Shown: positions 6,656 to 15,222, counted from the stretch's first letter. The stretch is 29,437 nt of DNA from CAZGMJ01 sp964526785 (GCA_964526785.1 CAZGMJ010000066.1:1-29437), one strand, 5' to 3'. Numbers and translations are program-made. Notes: generated from the letters alone by a model not told the origin.

Positions 6656-8005
6656 ATGAATCGAATACCCATAATGGCCTGTATGGGAGCGGTCTGTCTT
6701 ATTCTGGCAGGTTGTGAAGGTCGCGAGGGCAAGCGGGCATCGACGAGTGATGAACCGGCTGTCTTTACCGAGGACATACAGGCGGGCATCAAAGCCCACA
6801 TCGAGGAACAAACCCGTCTTGGCGACGGCTACATGCGGCTATCGTTCGAGGGCAAGGAGCTAAAACTCAGACTGGTTCGCATTCACACGGAGTATCTTGC
6901 AAACCTTGGTCCCAACAGGCATTTCGCATGCATTGATCTGGCCAGCACTGAGGGCGATGTGTACGATGTGGATTTCTTTCTCAAGGGCAAACCAGGGACG
7001 ATGACCGTTACCGAGACAACGATCCACAAAGTCAACGGACAGCCGTTGTATGCATGGAAGCAGCATCGCGACAAGACGTGGCACCGTGTTGCCGTTGAGA
7101 CGGCACCGCCGCGTCTGCTTGGTGTGCTCAAGGGCAACGATCAGTTCGAGTTCGTATACAAGGCCGTTCTGCCCGAGATCAGCGGGAACGCCCGGATGTG
7201 GATTCCCCTGCCGAGTTCCGATGCGTTCCAGACAGTTCAGAGGAAGGTCCTCGACGCGCCCGGGCGGTGGGAGGTTCTTACGGAGACAGAGCACGGCAAT
7301 CGCGTACTCTTTACCGAACTGGGTCCACAAGATAGCGGCGAGACCGTACTGCTGCGATTTGGCGTGCATCGTTTGGAGAAGGGTCCTTATGCCGCGGAAG
7401 AATCGGATATGCAGAAGTATCTGAAAGCTGAACAGCTCATTCCACTGAACGAACAGTTCCGCACGATTGCCGAGGAGGTTGTCGAGGGCAAGAGCGGCGA
7501 TCTGGTTCGTGCGCGGGCGCTATACGATCACGTCATAGATCGGATGCGCTATGCGAAATTCGGTCCTGGCTGGGGCCAGGGAGACGCCGTGTTCGCATGC
7601 AATGCCGGCAACGGCAACTGCACGGATTTCCATTCCTATTTCATTGCACTGGCAAGAGCCGTGGGCATTCCCTCGCGATTTGCCATTGGCGCGGCAATTC
7701 CGTCTGAGCGAGACGCAGGCGGGGTGAACGGCTATCATTGCTGGGCGGAATTCTACAGCGACGGCAAATGGTGGCCTGTAGATATCAGCGAGGCCGACAA
7801 ATGTTCGACCCTGAGCACCTACTATTTCGGACACCATCCGGCAAACCGCATCGAGTTGAGCCGGGGCAGAGATATTGCGGTTGAGCCGGGGCCGAGCTGG
7901 GGTCCAATCAACTTCCTGGCGTATCCTGTATTGGAGATGGACGGCAAGCCCGCCAAGACAGAGGTTGAGTTCTCATTCGAACGTCGCAGGTTCACCAAAT
8001 CTTAG
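6656..8005 (+). CDS. Lipoprotein with transglutaminase-like cysteine protease domain
   Basis: A 449-residue protein; AAAGG stands 7 nt before the ATG at 6656. CLILAGC gives lipidated Cys20. Residues about 40-160 are a domain I do not recognise. Residues about 165-250 resemble the beta-sandwich often found before transglutaminase cores (ARMWIPLPSSDAFQTVQ). The core has the full triad: Cys322 in GNGNCTDFH, His361 in GYHCWAEF and Asp376 in WWPVDISEAD. Members of this superfamily act as cysteine proteases or amide transferases, so an active enzyme on the outer face of a membrane is expected. It is the last gene of the rightward run and converges on the helical protein at 8095-9219. The substrate is unknown. 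Confidence 0.9.
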   Translation: MNRIPIMACMGAVCLILAGCEGREGKRASTSDEPAVFTEDIQAGIKAHIEEQTRLGDGYMRLSFEGKELKLRLVRIHTEYLANLGPNRHFACIDLASTEGDVYDVDFFLKGKPGTMTVTETTIHKVNGQPLYAWKQHRDKTWHRVAVETAPPRLLGVLKGNDQFEFVYKAVLPEISGNARMWIPLPSSDAFQTVQRKVLDAPGRWEVLTETEHGNRVLFTELGPQDSGETVLLRFGVHRLEKGPYAAEESDMQKYLKAEQLIPLNEQFRTIAEEVVEGKSGDLVRARALYDHVIDRMRYAKFGPGWGQGDAVFACNAGNGNCTDFHSYFIALARAVGIPSRFAIGAAIPSERDAGGVNGYHCWAEFYSDGKWWPVDISEADKCSTLSTYYFGHHPANRIELSRGRDIAVEPGPSWGPINFLAYPVLEMDGKPAKTEVEFSFERRRFTKS

Positions 8006-8094
8006 ATCGGGCGGATCGTATTGGGTGATCGCACAATAGCAAGACATCCAGCATACGTATCTGCACGCAGGGGTTTGGGCAGGCCGATTATCTG

Positions 8095-9219
8095 CTATGA
8101 GGTGGCTGTTGCTGTTCGTGCGGGCGGATCCGGCAGCGGTATCGGGCTGGTACGCGGCTGTCCGGCAGCATCCTGACCGAAATTGAAATTCAATTGATTG
8201 ACCAACTGTCCCGGCGCACTGCCCTGGCCGAAAAGCACGTCGTATTGCTGCTGCAAGGCGGCGTAGTCTTTGTTCTCAATGGCTCGCTTGATGGCACCCT
8301 GCGGCGCACCGAGCAACCGGCCCAATTCCCTGGTTTCGATTTCGATTAGAACCGAAGCAAGGTGTTGTCGCTGCTTTTGGGTCAGTCGGTCGGCACCTTT
8401 TATCATCCTCTGCATGACACAATGGAGCAACTGGCCGAAGCGTTGTGCTGCAGCATTCTGATCGGGCCCCGCTGTGTTACCGATCTTGTCAGCCAGCGTC
8501 TTGAGGATGGTGCTGTCGATTAGCTCGTACTCCACATTCCACGTGTTATAGGCCTCTATTCGAGCATCCGCGACGGCCACCAGCAATCGTTCGGCCTGAG
8601 ACATGTTGATTTGGGCCGCAAAACGCGCCATCAGGGCCAGTACTTCGGGGCTGCTCGTATCAACGATGTCGGTGAATGTGTTTGCAATCTCGCCGGCACG
8701 CCTTATCCCTTCGTCGCCACCCGTTCGGAGTTTGGCAACGATTGCCGGGTTTGAAAGCGAGTGGACAATCCAGTATCGAACGATGGTGGCGTCATTCTTC
8801 CCCACCAAATCCAGAGACAAGTCCGCAAGTTCGGGATCCTGAAGGCCGTCTATCAGAATCAGAAGGTTGACGAGGACTTTCTTTTGTCGATCTTCGGGCA
8901 ACGTAAGGGCCTTCTGGAGTCCCTCGGCTATGTATTTGCGCGCCGATTGAGAGAACTGTTCGTTATACTGGGCAGGCCCGCTCTTCTTGCTTAGTATAAC
9001 CGAGCGAGTCTGCGCAATTTTGGTAAAATCCCTCGTCTTGACCAACTCGTCAATCGCCTCAGCGAGGAATGTGTCGATTACCTGGAGATCATCCTGGTTC
9101 AGGACTTGCTTACCGATAACGCGGTTGATATCGGTCTGGCTGACCGCTTCGGAGCGGGGACTGACCAGTACGAACGCGAGGAGTATTGCAACGGGAAATA
9201 GAGCCCATCTTAGCTTCAT
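8095..9219 (-). CDS. Secreted all-helical protein, possibly HEAT/ARM-like
   Basis: A 374-residue protein starting with MKLRWALFPVAILLAFVLV, a good signal peptide cleaved near residue 25 (SPRSEA). The frame extends to an ATG at 9279, but that would put 20 polar residues before the signal peptide. The mature part is almost wholly helical, with repeated leucine-rich amphipathic segments (KVLVNLLILIDGLQDPEL, STILKTLADKIG) resembling HEAT or armadillo repeats, and ends in a Pro/Thr tail. No catalytic motif is seen, so it is probably a scaffold or binding protein. It has its own near-consensus promoter at 9293-9321 and converges with the transglutaminase gene. Family assignment is uncertain. Confidence 0.85.
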   Translation of the reverse strand: MKLRWALFPVAILLAFVLVSPRSEAVSQTDINRVIGKQVLNQDDLQVIDTFLAEAIDELVKTRDFTKIAQTRSVILSKKSGPAQYNEQFSQSARKYIAEGLQKALTLPEDRQKKVLVNLLILIDGLQDPELADLSLDLVGKNDATIVRYWIVHSLSNPAIVAKLRTGGDEGIRRAGEIANTFTDIVDTSSPEVLALMARFAAQINMSQAERLLVAVADARIEAYNTWNVEYELIDSTILKTLADKIGNTAGPDQNAAAQRFGQLLHCVMQRMIKGADRLTQKQRQHLASVLIEIETRELGRLLGAPQGAIKRAIENKDYAALQQQYDVLFGQGSAPGQLVNQLNFNFGQDAAGQPRTSPIPLPDPPARTATATS

Positions 9220-9292
9220 ATCGCTGACATCCCAAAAAGCCGCCAGCGTCGGCGTGAAGCCTCGCCAGCTCTTTTTCATCTTTGACTACCGT

Positions 9293-9321
9293 AGTTTAGC
9301 GGCTCAGGACGGTTTTGTCAA
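9293..9321 (-). promoter_or_regulatory. Strong sigma-70-type promoter for the helical secreted protein
   Basis: On the minus strand TTGACA (9321-9316), exactly 17 nt, then TAAACT (9298-9293). The -35 box is perfect and the -10 box matches at four of six positions. Transcription would begin near 9286, leaving a leader of about 67 nt to the start at 9219. Confidence 0.65.
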
Positions 9322-9729
9322 GGCAAATCGGAGTCGGAGGCACGACGCAGCAGCGATGCAGACGGGTTATGGGTTTGTATCACGGTGTCAGGCGTCAGGA
9401 CCGTTATAACGCATACTGTCCAGGATCATAGGGATTAAGCCCGTCAGGAGCGGTGTCGTCGTTTGCAAGCGCACTCGGCGGCGAGTCTGCGCTTTTGCGG
9501 TTCGCATGCAGGGGTGTGTGTGCAGGGACCGATAAGCGAACAGCCCTGTGGATTGGCGAGTATAGATGTGCGTGAAAAAGTGCGTTTTCAATTTGGAGAG
9601 CGGCTGCTCAGCGGTGCAATTGACTGAAGGACGCACCGCAAAAACACGATAAAACAGGGGCGAACGATTGCATTTTTCGGCCAAACGTATATCCTATGCA
9701 CCATCGGGTGCCTTTCTTCTCATAGAGAT
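9322..9729. other. Divergent intergenic region between two exported-protein genes
   Basis: About 410 bases separate two divergent promoters. A leftward frame at 9388-9684 has no ribosome-binding site and unnatural composition, so it is not called. A small GCACC/GGTGC hairpin at 9698-9711 precedes a pyrimidine-rich stretch just before the start at 9730. I see no RNA gene or recognisable riboswitch. Confidence 0.5.
9668..9695 (+). promoter_or_regulatory. Possible promoter for the DUF547-like lipoprotein and metK
   Basis: TTGCAT (9668-9673), a 16-nt spacer and TATCCT (9690-9695) form a moderate sigma-70-type promoter 35 nt before the start at 9730. Confidence 0.4.
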
Positions 9730-11241
9730 ATGCAAACCCTTATTCGGAACGTGGTTATGTTAAGATACGCAAGTTTATTGTTTTTTGCGTCGGTTGTCCT
9801 GGTTGTGTCGAGCGGTTGTCCAGAGAAGCAGGTGGAGCCGATCGCGCGTGCGGATAACGAGGTGGCGACAGGTACGTCCGAGGACGCGGAATCCACGGCT
9901 GTTGAAGCCGGTGCTGCCAGTGAGTCCGACAGCACAACGCCGCAGGTTCAAGAGCCTACTGAAGAGAAGCCGGACGAATCGCCCGTGCAAACGGTGGTTG
10001 AGGATTCGGGCGAGTCGGAAAGAAGTGAGGAAACCGGCGAGAGCGTAGCGTCAGCAGAGACGCACGTGAATGAAACGGGACAGACGGATGCCACGACAAG
10101 CGATATGGAAGAGCCGGCAGACGCCAATGATGTTCTGCAGGCGGCAGTGCGACAATTGCTTGGCGATGCGAGGCCGGGGTTAAATTCAAGCGAGCCCAAT
10201 GAGAGCGAGATCGCTGACGTAGAGCCCAAGGAACCGGACGTACCGGCTAAAACGGATGAGCCGGACGCGACCGAGGCTGGCACCGACAGCGTTGCTGAGA
10301 CCGACGACGGCGCAGAGGATTCTGCAGAACCCAATGAGCCCGATGAAACACGCACCGAAGCAGCCGATACGAGTTCTGATGTTCAGGCCGATGTGAATGA
10401 GGCGGACCAAAGTGAGGACGCCGATGATACAAGCGGCAGCGGCGAGTCCGACGAGCCGGAGGAGGTGGCTTTTCACGATGTGGCGAAGGACATTTTTGCG
10501 AATTACGTCAATAAGAAAGGGCTGGTGGACTACAAGACGCTGAGTCGGCGACGCCTCGAACTGATAGCGGTGTTGAAGAAGTTCGATGAGCTGGACCGGG
10601 AGGTGTATGATGGTTGGTCCACGAATGACAAGATAGCGTTCTGGATTAACGCATACAACCTGCAGATGCTCGACATTATCGCGGAAAATTATCCGATCAA
10701 ACCGCGGTCGCGGTTTCACCTTGTGATGTGGGGGGCCGACAGCATACGGCATCTTGACGGGATATGGGATGAGGAGAAATTCCTCGTGATGGACGAGGCC
10801 TTTACGCTGGAGGAGATTGAGAAGCGGTATTTTCGTAAGGAGTTCAAGGACCCGCGGGTGTGGCTGGCGCTGAGTCGCGGCAGTGTTTCGGGGCCGCCCC
10901 TTCGGCGGGAGCCCTACCGCGGTTCGAAGCTGGATGAGCAACTTGACGATCAGGCCAGGCGTTTTCTGTCCGATCCGCTGGCATTTCGCATTGACCGAAG
11001 CAAGGACATTGTGTACCTTTCCGTATTGTTCCAGAAGGGCCAATCGCTGTTTGCGTATGGAAGCGAGTTTCTGAAGAAGTACGCGATCGATCGCAAGTTC
11101 AAGGAGCAGGAGGCCGAAACGCGGGCGGTGTTGAACTTCATTACGCGTTACGTGCCGGACAGCATCGTGCAGTACCTGGAAACGGAGAACTACACCGTTC
11201 GATACATCGGATACAAGTGGACGGTTAATGAAGCGCCGTAG
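9730..11241 (+). CDS. Lipoprotein with long acidic linker and DUF547-like domain
   Basis: A 503-residue protein. The leader ends in LVVSSGC with Cys30; a second ATG at 9757 (GGAAC 8 nt upstream) would give the more compact 21-residue lipoprotein signal and may be the true start. Residues about 31-245 are low-complexity, rich in Glu, Asp, Ser, Thr and Ala with many EPxE and SDEPEE stretches, like a flexible acidic stalk. Residues about 250-500 match DUF547: KIAFWINAYNLQMLDII, GIWDEEKF, PPLRREPYRGSKLDEQLD. The usual cysteine pair of the CASxSCPPLR-like motif is missing: Arg383 and Gly388 stand in those places. DUF547 function is not known to me. metK follows at once, so they are probably co-transcribed. 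Confidence 0.85.
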   Translation: MQTLIRNVVMLRYASLLFFASVVLVVSSGCPEKQVEPIARADNEVATGTSEDAESTAVEAGAASESDSTTPQVQEPTEEKPDESPVQTVVEDSGESERSEETGESVASAETHVNETGQTDATTSDMEEPADANDVLQAAVRQLLGDARPGLNSSEPNESEIADVEPKEPDVPAKTDEPDATEAGTDSVAETDDGAEDSAEPNEPDETRTEAADTSSDVQADVNEADQSEDADDTSGSGESDEPEEVAFHDVAKDIFANYVNKKGLVDYKTLSRRRLELIAVLKKFDELDREVYDGWSTNDKIAFWINAYNLQMLDIIAENYPIKPRSRFHLVMWGADSIRHLDGIWDEEKFLVMDEAFTLEEIEKRYFRKEFKDPRVWLALSRGSVSGPPLRREPYRGSKLDEQLDDQARRFLSDPLAFRIDRSKDIVYLSVLFQKGQSLFAYGSEFLKKYAIDRKFKEQEAETRAVLNFITRYVPDSIVQYLETENYTVRYIGYKWTVNEAP

Positions 11242-11281
11242 CCGCTTAGAGAAAGAGACATTGACAAAGGACGGAGCAGAA

Positions 11282-12508
11282 ATGACAGGACGCGTGAGTC
11301 AGGGAAATGTGAACATCGACAATATCAATCATCTATTCACCAGCGAATCGGTAACGATGGGGCACCCGGACAAGGTGGCAGACCGTATATCCGATGCGGT
11401 TCTGGATGCGATGCTGGAGCAGGATCCAAAAAGCCGGGTCGCGTGTGAGACACTGGTGACGACGGGGTTAGCGGTCGTCGCGGGGGAGATTACGACCAAA
11501 GCCATTGTGGATGTCCCAACGGTTGTGCGGCAGACGATTCGGGAGATCGGGTATACGGCCCCCGAGATCGGGTTCGACTGGGAGAATTGTGCAGTGATGG
11601 TAACGCTGGACAAGCAGAGCCCGGATATTTCGCAGGGTGTGACGGAAGGCACAGGGCTGCACAAGGAACAGGGGGCGGGCGATCAGGGGTTGATGTTCGG
11701 TTATGCGTGCAATGAGACGCCGGCGATGATGCCGATGCCGATTCATCTGGCGCATAAGCTGACGACACGTCTGGAAAAACTTCGCAAGAACAAGAAGTTG
11801 CCCTGGCTGCGGCCGGACGGCAAGAGTCAGGTGACGGTGGAATACGAACATCGCAAGCCCAAGCGGATTCACACGGTGCTGGTATCGACGCAGCACGCAC
11901 CGACGATTTCGTACAAGAAACTGCAAAGGGAGATCATTCAGCATGTGATTATGCCGGTATTGCCCAAGCGGCTGGTTGACGACGATCTGGTTATTCATGT
12001 GAATCCCACGGGTCGCTTCGTGGTCGGCGGGCCGAAAGGCGACTGCGGTGTGACGGGGCGGAAGATCATCGTGGATACGTACGGCGGCCGCGGCAGTCAC
12101 GGCGGCGGTGCATTCAGCGGCAAGGATCCGACGAAGGTGGACCGGACGGCGAGCTATATGGCGCGGTATATTGCGAAGAATATTGTTGCGGCGGGTCTGG
12201 CGGATTCGTGCGAAGTGCAGCTTTCGTACGCCATCGGCGTGGCTCAACCGCTGTCGGTTCTGGTTAATACCGAGGGGACGGCGAAGGTCAGCGAGAAGAA
12301 GATCGGCGAGATCGTTCTGGAGTTATTCCCGCTGACGCCGCAGGGCATGATTAAGCATCTGAAGCTGGCCCGACCAGTTTTTTCACAGACTTCGCACGGT
12401 GGGCATTTCGGTCGAAATCTGCCCAACTTCACGTGGGAGAAGACCGACATGGTGAACAAGCTGCGCAAGGCGGCTGGACTCAAGCCCAAGAAGAAGAAAC
12501 AGCAGTAG
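11282..12508 (+). CDS. metK: S-adenosylmethionine synthetase
   Basis: A 408-residue enzyme that makes S-adenosylmethionine from methionine and ATP in the cytoplasm. The family signatures are clear: TSESVTMGHPDKVADRISD near the N-terminus, GAGDQGLMFGYA, and GGGAFSGKDPTKVDRTASYM with the phosphate-loop lysines. It is slightly longer than the usual 380-390 residues because of a Lys-rich central segment (RLEKLRKNKKLPWL) and a Lys-rich C-terminus. The frame is open to 11228, inside the preceding gene, but CGGAG 5 nt before the ATG at 11282 and the position of the family motifs support 11282. It is probably transcribed with the DUF547-like gene and ends at a strong terminator. Confidence 0.97.
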   Translation: MTGRVSQGNVNIDNINHLFTSESVTMGHPDKVADRISDAVLDAMLEQDPKSRVACETLVTTGLAVVAGEITTKAIVDVPTVVRQTIREIGYTAPEIGFDWENCAVMVTLDKQSPDISQGVTEGTGLHKEQGAGDQGLMFGYACNETPAMMPMPIHLAHKLTTRLEKLRKNKKLPWLRPDGKSQVTVEYEHRKPKRIHTVLVSTQHAPTISYKKLQREIIQHVIMPVLPKRLVDDDLVIHVNPTGRFVVGGPKGDCGVTGRKIIVDTYGGRGSHGGGAFSGKDPTKVDRTASYMARYIAKNIVAAGLADSCEVQLSYAIGVAQPLSVLVNTEGTAKVSEKKIGEIVLELFPLTPQGMIKHLKLARPVFSQTSHGGHFGRNLPNFTWEKTDMVNKLRKAAGLKPKKKKQQ

Positions 12509-12537
12509 CAGCGAGCGTGTTTTGTGCGCGACCATCC

Positions 12538-12563
12538 AGCCCGGTTCCGGCCGGGCTTTTTTT
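12538..12563 (+). terminator. Rho-independent terminator of metK
   Basis: A 7-bp stem AGCCCGG/CCGGGCT (12538-12544 and 12551-12557) with a 6-nt loop runs into seven T at 12557-12563. This is a textbook intrinsic terminator 30 bases after the metK stop. Confidence 0.9.
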
Positions 12564-12626
12564 GTGCACAGGGACGGTGGCCGTTGATGTTTCCAACGAT
12601 GCACTGCCGCCCGAGGTTTGCATAAC

Positions 12627-12660
12627 AAAAGGGGCGCAAGCAGAGCCAGACGCCCCTTTT
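12627..12660 (-). terminator. Terminator of the small secreted protein gene (likely bidirectional)
   Basis: AAAAGGGGCG (12627-12636) and CGCCCCTTTT (12651-12660) pair perfectly over 10 bp around a 14-nt loop. It lies 40 bases after the leftward stop at 12700. The A and T ends let it work in both directions. Confidence 0.8.
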
Positions 12661-12699
12661 GAGGGACTCTTCGATTGTTCCATTGGCAAGCCCAAGCCC

Positions 12700-13173
12700 C
12701 TAATCCAATCGTATTGCCCCCCGTATGCTGAATTTCACCTCGTGGGTTATCATATTGGCCGTCCCGTGAAAGGCGAGATGGCCTGTTCCGCCCTCAACGA
12801 CCTTGCTGTTGGAATTCACGATGTATATGCCGGGAGTACCTGAGGGAGCCAGTATTTCCGCGTCGGACGTACTGAATTGAACGCCGTCGCCGGAAAAGAC
12901 GTGTGAAGCCGTCGCATGAATTGTCAGGCCGTGCGGCTCCCGGCCCTTCAGGAAGACTTGCAGGTCCAGTTCATACTCCCGGCCGCCGACCGTCATGGTT
13001 GCTGATCCCAAAGCATCCGGAGTAGACCGATCCATGTCCGGGGGCAAGAGCTGGGAGCTTCCGCTACCGCTGACCGGCAGAAGGCCATTGTTATTGCCGG
13101 CCACAAGTCCCGTAATCCCTACGGCGGCAATCACACAAAAACATAGCAAGCATGGTTTTGATAAGCTTTTCAT
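12700..13173 (-). CDS. Small secreted protein of unknown function
   Basis: A 157-residue protein with a signal peptide (hydrophobic residues about 8-25) and a low-complexity Gly/Ser stretch (about 26-45). A single compact beta-rich domain follows, with alternating strands (ATMTVGGREYELDLQVFL, LTIHATASHVFSG, HEVKFSIRGAIRLD). Its look is that of a small beta-sandwich or lipocalin-like secreted domain, but I recognise no family. AGGGAG lies 9 nt before the ATG at 13173. The gene stands alone between two terminators, so it is its own transcription unit. Confidence 0.8.
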   Translation of the reverse strand: MKSLSKPCLLCFCVIAAVGITGLVAGNNNGLLPVSGSGSSQLLPPDMDRSTPDALGSATMTVGGREYELDLQVFLKGREPHGLTIHATASHVFSGDGVQFSTSDAEILAPSGTPGIYIVNSNSKVVEGGTGHLAFHGTANMITHEVKFSIRGAIRLD

Positions 13174-13498
13174 TTGTATTTCTCCCTGAAAACCTGTGTC
13201 AACTTTTGTTTGCGCAGATCACACACTACCACTCGTACAACCTTACCACCTCCTTTCGGCGCCGGTCGGCGCTGCATTTATCGATGTCCGGGGCCCGGGG
13301 CGGGGCTTCTTGCGTATTATCGTCACACTGATTACAGCGGGATTCAGCAGTGCATATGCCCTCTCGGCAAAACTCATCTGCCGTGGACAATAGCATCAGG
13401 CGGGACTACGCGGAGGCGCGTTTGGGGCCGTGAACCGGCCGGCAGTGTTGCCGTGAAGATGCAGGCGGTGAAGTGCATCAGTACGCCCATATGTGAAG
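13174..13498. other. Intergenic region with an orphan Shine-Dalgarno-like sequence
   Basis: The stretch between the small secreted gene and the purH terminator carries a strong minus-strand AAAGGAGGTGG (13256-13246) with no sensible ORF behind it; the frames there close within eight codons. It also has a GC-rich GGCGCC-type inverted segment near 13258-13273. No RNA family is recognised. Confidence 0.4.
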
Positions 13499-13530
13499 AA
13501 CGGCCGCCTCATTAGAATGAGGAGGCCGTT
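13499..13530. terminator. Hairpin terminator after purH
   Basis: AACGGCCGCCTCATT (13499-13513) pairs with AATGAGGAGGCCGTT (13516-13530) apart from one mismatch. It lies 40 bases after the purH stop. The T-run is better on the plus side (TTTTT at 13529-13533) than on the minus side (TTCTTC), so it may stop transcripts from both directions. Confidence 0.7.
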
Positions 13531-13570
13531 TTTCTATTCAACTGCGGCAATTAGTTCGCGCGGGAAGCGA

Positions 13571-15181
13571 TCAATGCTTGAAGTGGCGTTTGCCGGTGAA
13601 GACCATTGCAATGCCATGCTTGTCGGCGGCCGCGATGACCTCTTCGTCTTTCTTCGAGCCGCCCGGCTGTGCGATAACGGCGATGCCGGCTTTGGCCGCG
13701 TTATCGACATTGTCGGGGAACGGGAAGAAGGCATCGGATGCCATTGCGGAGCCTTTCGCCTCGTCGCCTGCGTGGTTGAAGGCGATCAGGCCCGACTCGA
13801 CCCGGTTCATCTGGCCGGCGCCGACGCCGATGATTCTCTTGTTCTTGGCCAGCACGATCGTGTTGCTCTTGGTGTGCTTGGCGGCCAGCCATGCGACGCG
13901 CAGGTCGTCCATCTGCCGTGTCGAAGGTCGCTTCTTCGTAGGATATTCGAGGACATCCGGTTCCCAGCCGACAAGGTCACGTTTCTGCAGGAGCAGACCG
14001 CCGACGACGCAACGGACATCGTATTCATCGCGTGCGACGCGGGCCTTGTCAACAGGGCCGGTCTGTATGAGGCGGACGCGGGAGCCCCACGCTTTGAGCG
14101 TCCGGATCAATTCGAGCGCCTCGCCTTCGAATTCGGGGGCAATGATGACCTCGGCGAAAAAGCCTCCAGCCCCGCGAGCCTTGCCGAAACGGCTGTAGGA
14201 TTCCATGATTGTCCGGGCGAGTTCGACACCCACCTTGCGATTCACGGCCACGATGCCGCCGAATGCGCTAACCACATCTCCTTCGTACGCCTTGCGATAT
14301 GCCTCGCAGATATCATCATCGACGGCGCAACCGCAAGGATTCATATGTTTGACGACAACGGCGGCGGGTTCGTCGAACTCCTTGACCAGTTCGAAGGCCG
14401 CGTTGGTATCCATGATGTTGTTGAAACTGATGGGTTTTCCGCCTTCCAGCAGGCGTCCGCTGCTGATGGAGGTTTCACCAGTGGCCGGCAGTTCGTAGAA
14501 GGCGGCGGTCTGGTGGGGGTTTTCCCCGTAGCGGAGAGGTGCAGCCTTCGTACAGGCGATGGAAACCTTCGACGGGTACTCGACGCCCGCCTGACGGTTG
14601 AGATATGCGGAGATAGCGGCGTCGTATGCGGCGGTAAGGCTGAATGCCTGTCGAGCGAATTCACTGCGGGTCTGCGAACTCACTGCACCGGCCGTGTTCT
14701 GCATCTCTTCGATGACTTTGTCGTACTGAGCGGGACTTGTGACAATGGTGACGAACTTGTGGTTTTTTGCCGCCGAGCGAACCATGCTCGGGCCGCCTAT
14801 GTCGATGTTTTCGATGGCGTCCTCGAAGGTGCAGTCCCGCCGGGCCACAGTCTGCTCGAAAGGATAGAGATTAACGCAGACCAGATCGATAGGTTCAATT
14901 TCGTGATCTGTCATCGCTTTCTTGTGCTCGGCGTTGTCCCGCAAGCCAAGCAAAGCGCCGTGAATTTTCGGGTGCAGCGTCTTGACGCGGCCGTCCATCA
15001 TCTCGGGAAAGCCCGTGACAGACTCGATACCAACGACTTTCATGCCGGCCTCGGCGAGTTGCTTTGCAGTACCGCCCGTGCTGATAATGGTAACCCCCAT
15101 ATCGGCGAGCTTCCGGGCGAATTCCACAACGCCGGTCTTGTCGGAAACGCTGATCAGTGCTTTCTTGACCTTGGTGTCCAT
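13571..15181 (-). CDS. purH: Bifunctional AICAR formyltransferase / IMP cyclohydrolase
   Basis: A 536-residue cytoplasmic enzyme that carries out the last two steps of IMP synthesis. The N-terminal cyclohydrolase (MGS-like) domain has ALISVSDKTGVVEFARKL, STGGTAKQLAEAG and the GRVKTLHPKIHGALL signature. The transformylase domain has the VVKHMNPCGCAV motif and, near the end, FFPFPDNVDNAAKAGI and the QPGGSKKDEEVI segment. Length is close to the usual 510-535. The start at 15181 follows AAGGAGAT; the frame is open to 15244, but that would overlap the upstream gene. The beta-propeller gene ends 41 bases before, so the two are probably one transcript. Confidence 0.97.
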   Translation of the reverse strand: MDTKVKKALISVSDKTGVVEFARKLADMGVTIISTGGTAKQLAEAGMKVVGIESVTGFPEMMDGRVKTLHPKIHGALLGLRDNAEHKKAMTDHEIEPIDLVCVNLYPFEQTVARRDCTFEDAIENIDIGGPSMVRSAAKNHKFVTIVTSPAQYDKVIEEMQNTAGAVSSQTRSEFARQAFSLTAAYDAAISAYLNRQAGVEYPSKVSIACTKAAPLRYGENPHQTAAFYELPATGETSISSGRLLEGGKPISFNNIMDTNAAFELVKEFDEPAAVVVKHMNPCGCAVDDDICEAYRKAYEGDVVSAFGGIVAVNRKVGVELARTIMESYSRFGKARGAGGFFAEVIIAPEFEGEALELIRTLKAWGSRVRLIQTGPVDKARVARDEYDVRCVVGGLLLQKRDLVGWEPDVLEYPTKKRPSTRQMDDLRVAWLAAKHTKSNTIVLAKNKRIIGVGAGQMNRVESGLIAFNHAGDEAKGSAMASDAFFPFPDNVDNAAKAGIAVIAQPGGSKKDEEVIAAADKHGIAMVFTGKRHFKH

Positions 15182-15222
15182 CGGATCTCCTTCTCCTGTT
15201 TTTTGAGCAATGCTTTGCGAGA

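Noticed and set aside
9388..9684. Leftward 98-codon frame in the divergent intergenic region
   Set aside because: No Shine-Dalgarno, unnatural residue mix, and it lies upstream of a strong leftward promoter for another gene.
13178..13201. TTGACA followed 18 nt later by TACAAA before the small secreted protein gene
   Set aside because: The -10 box would lie on the start codon, leaving no room for the ribosome-binding site that is clearly present.
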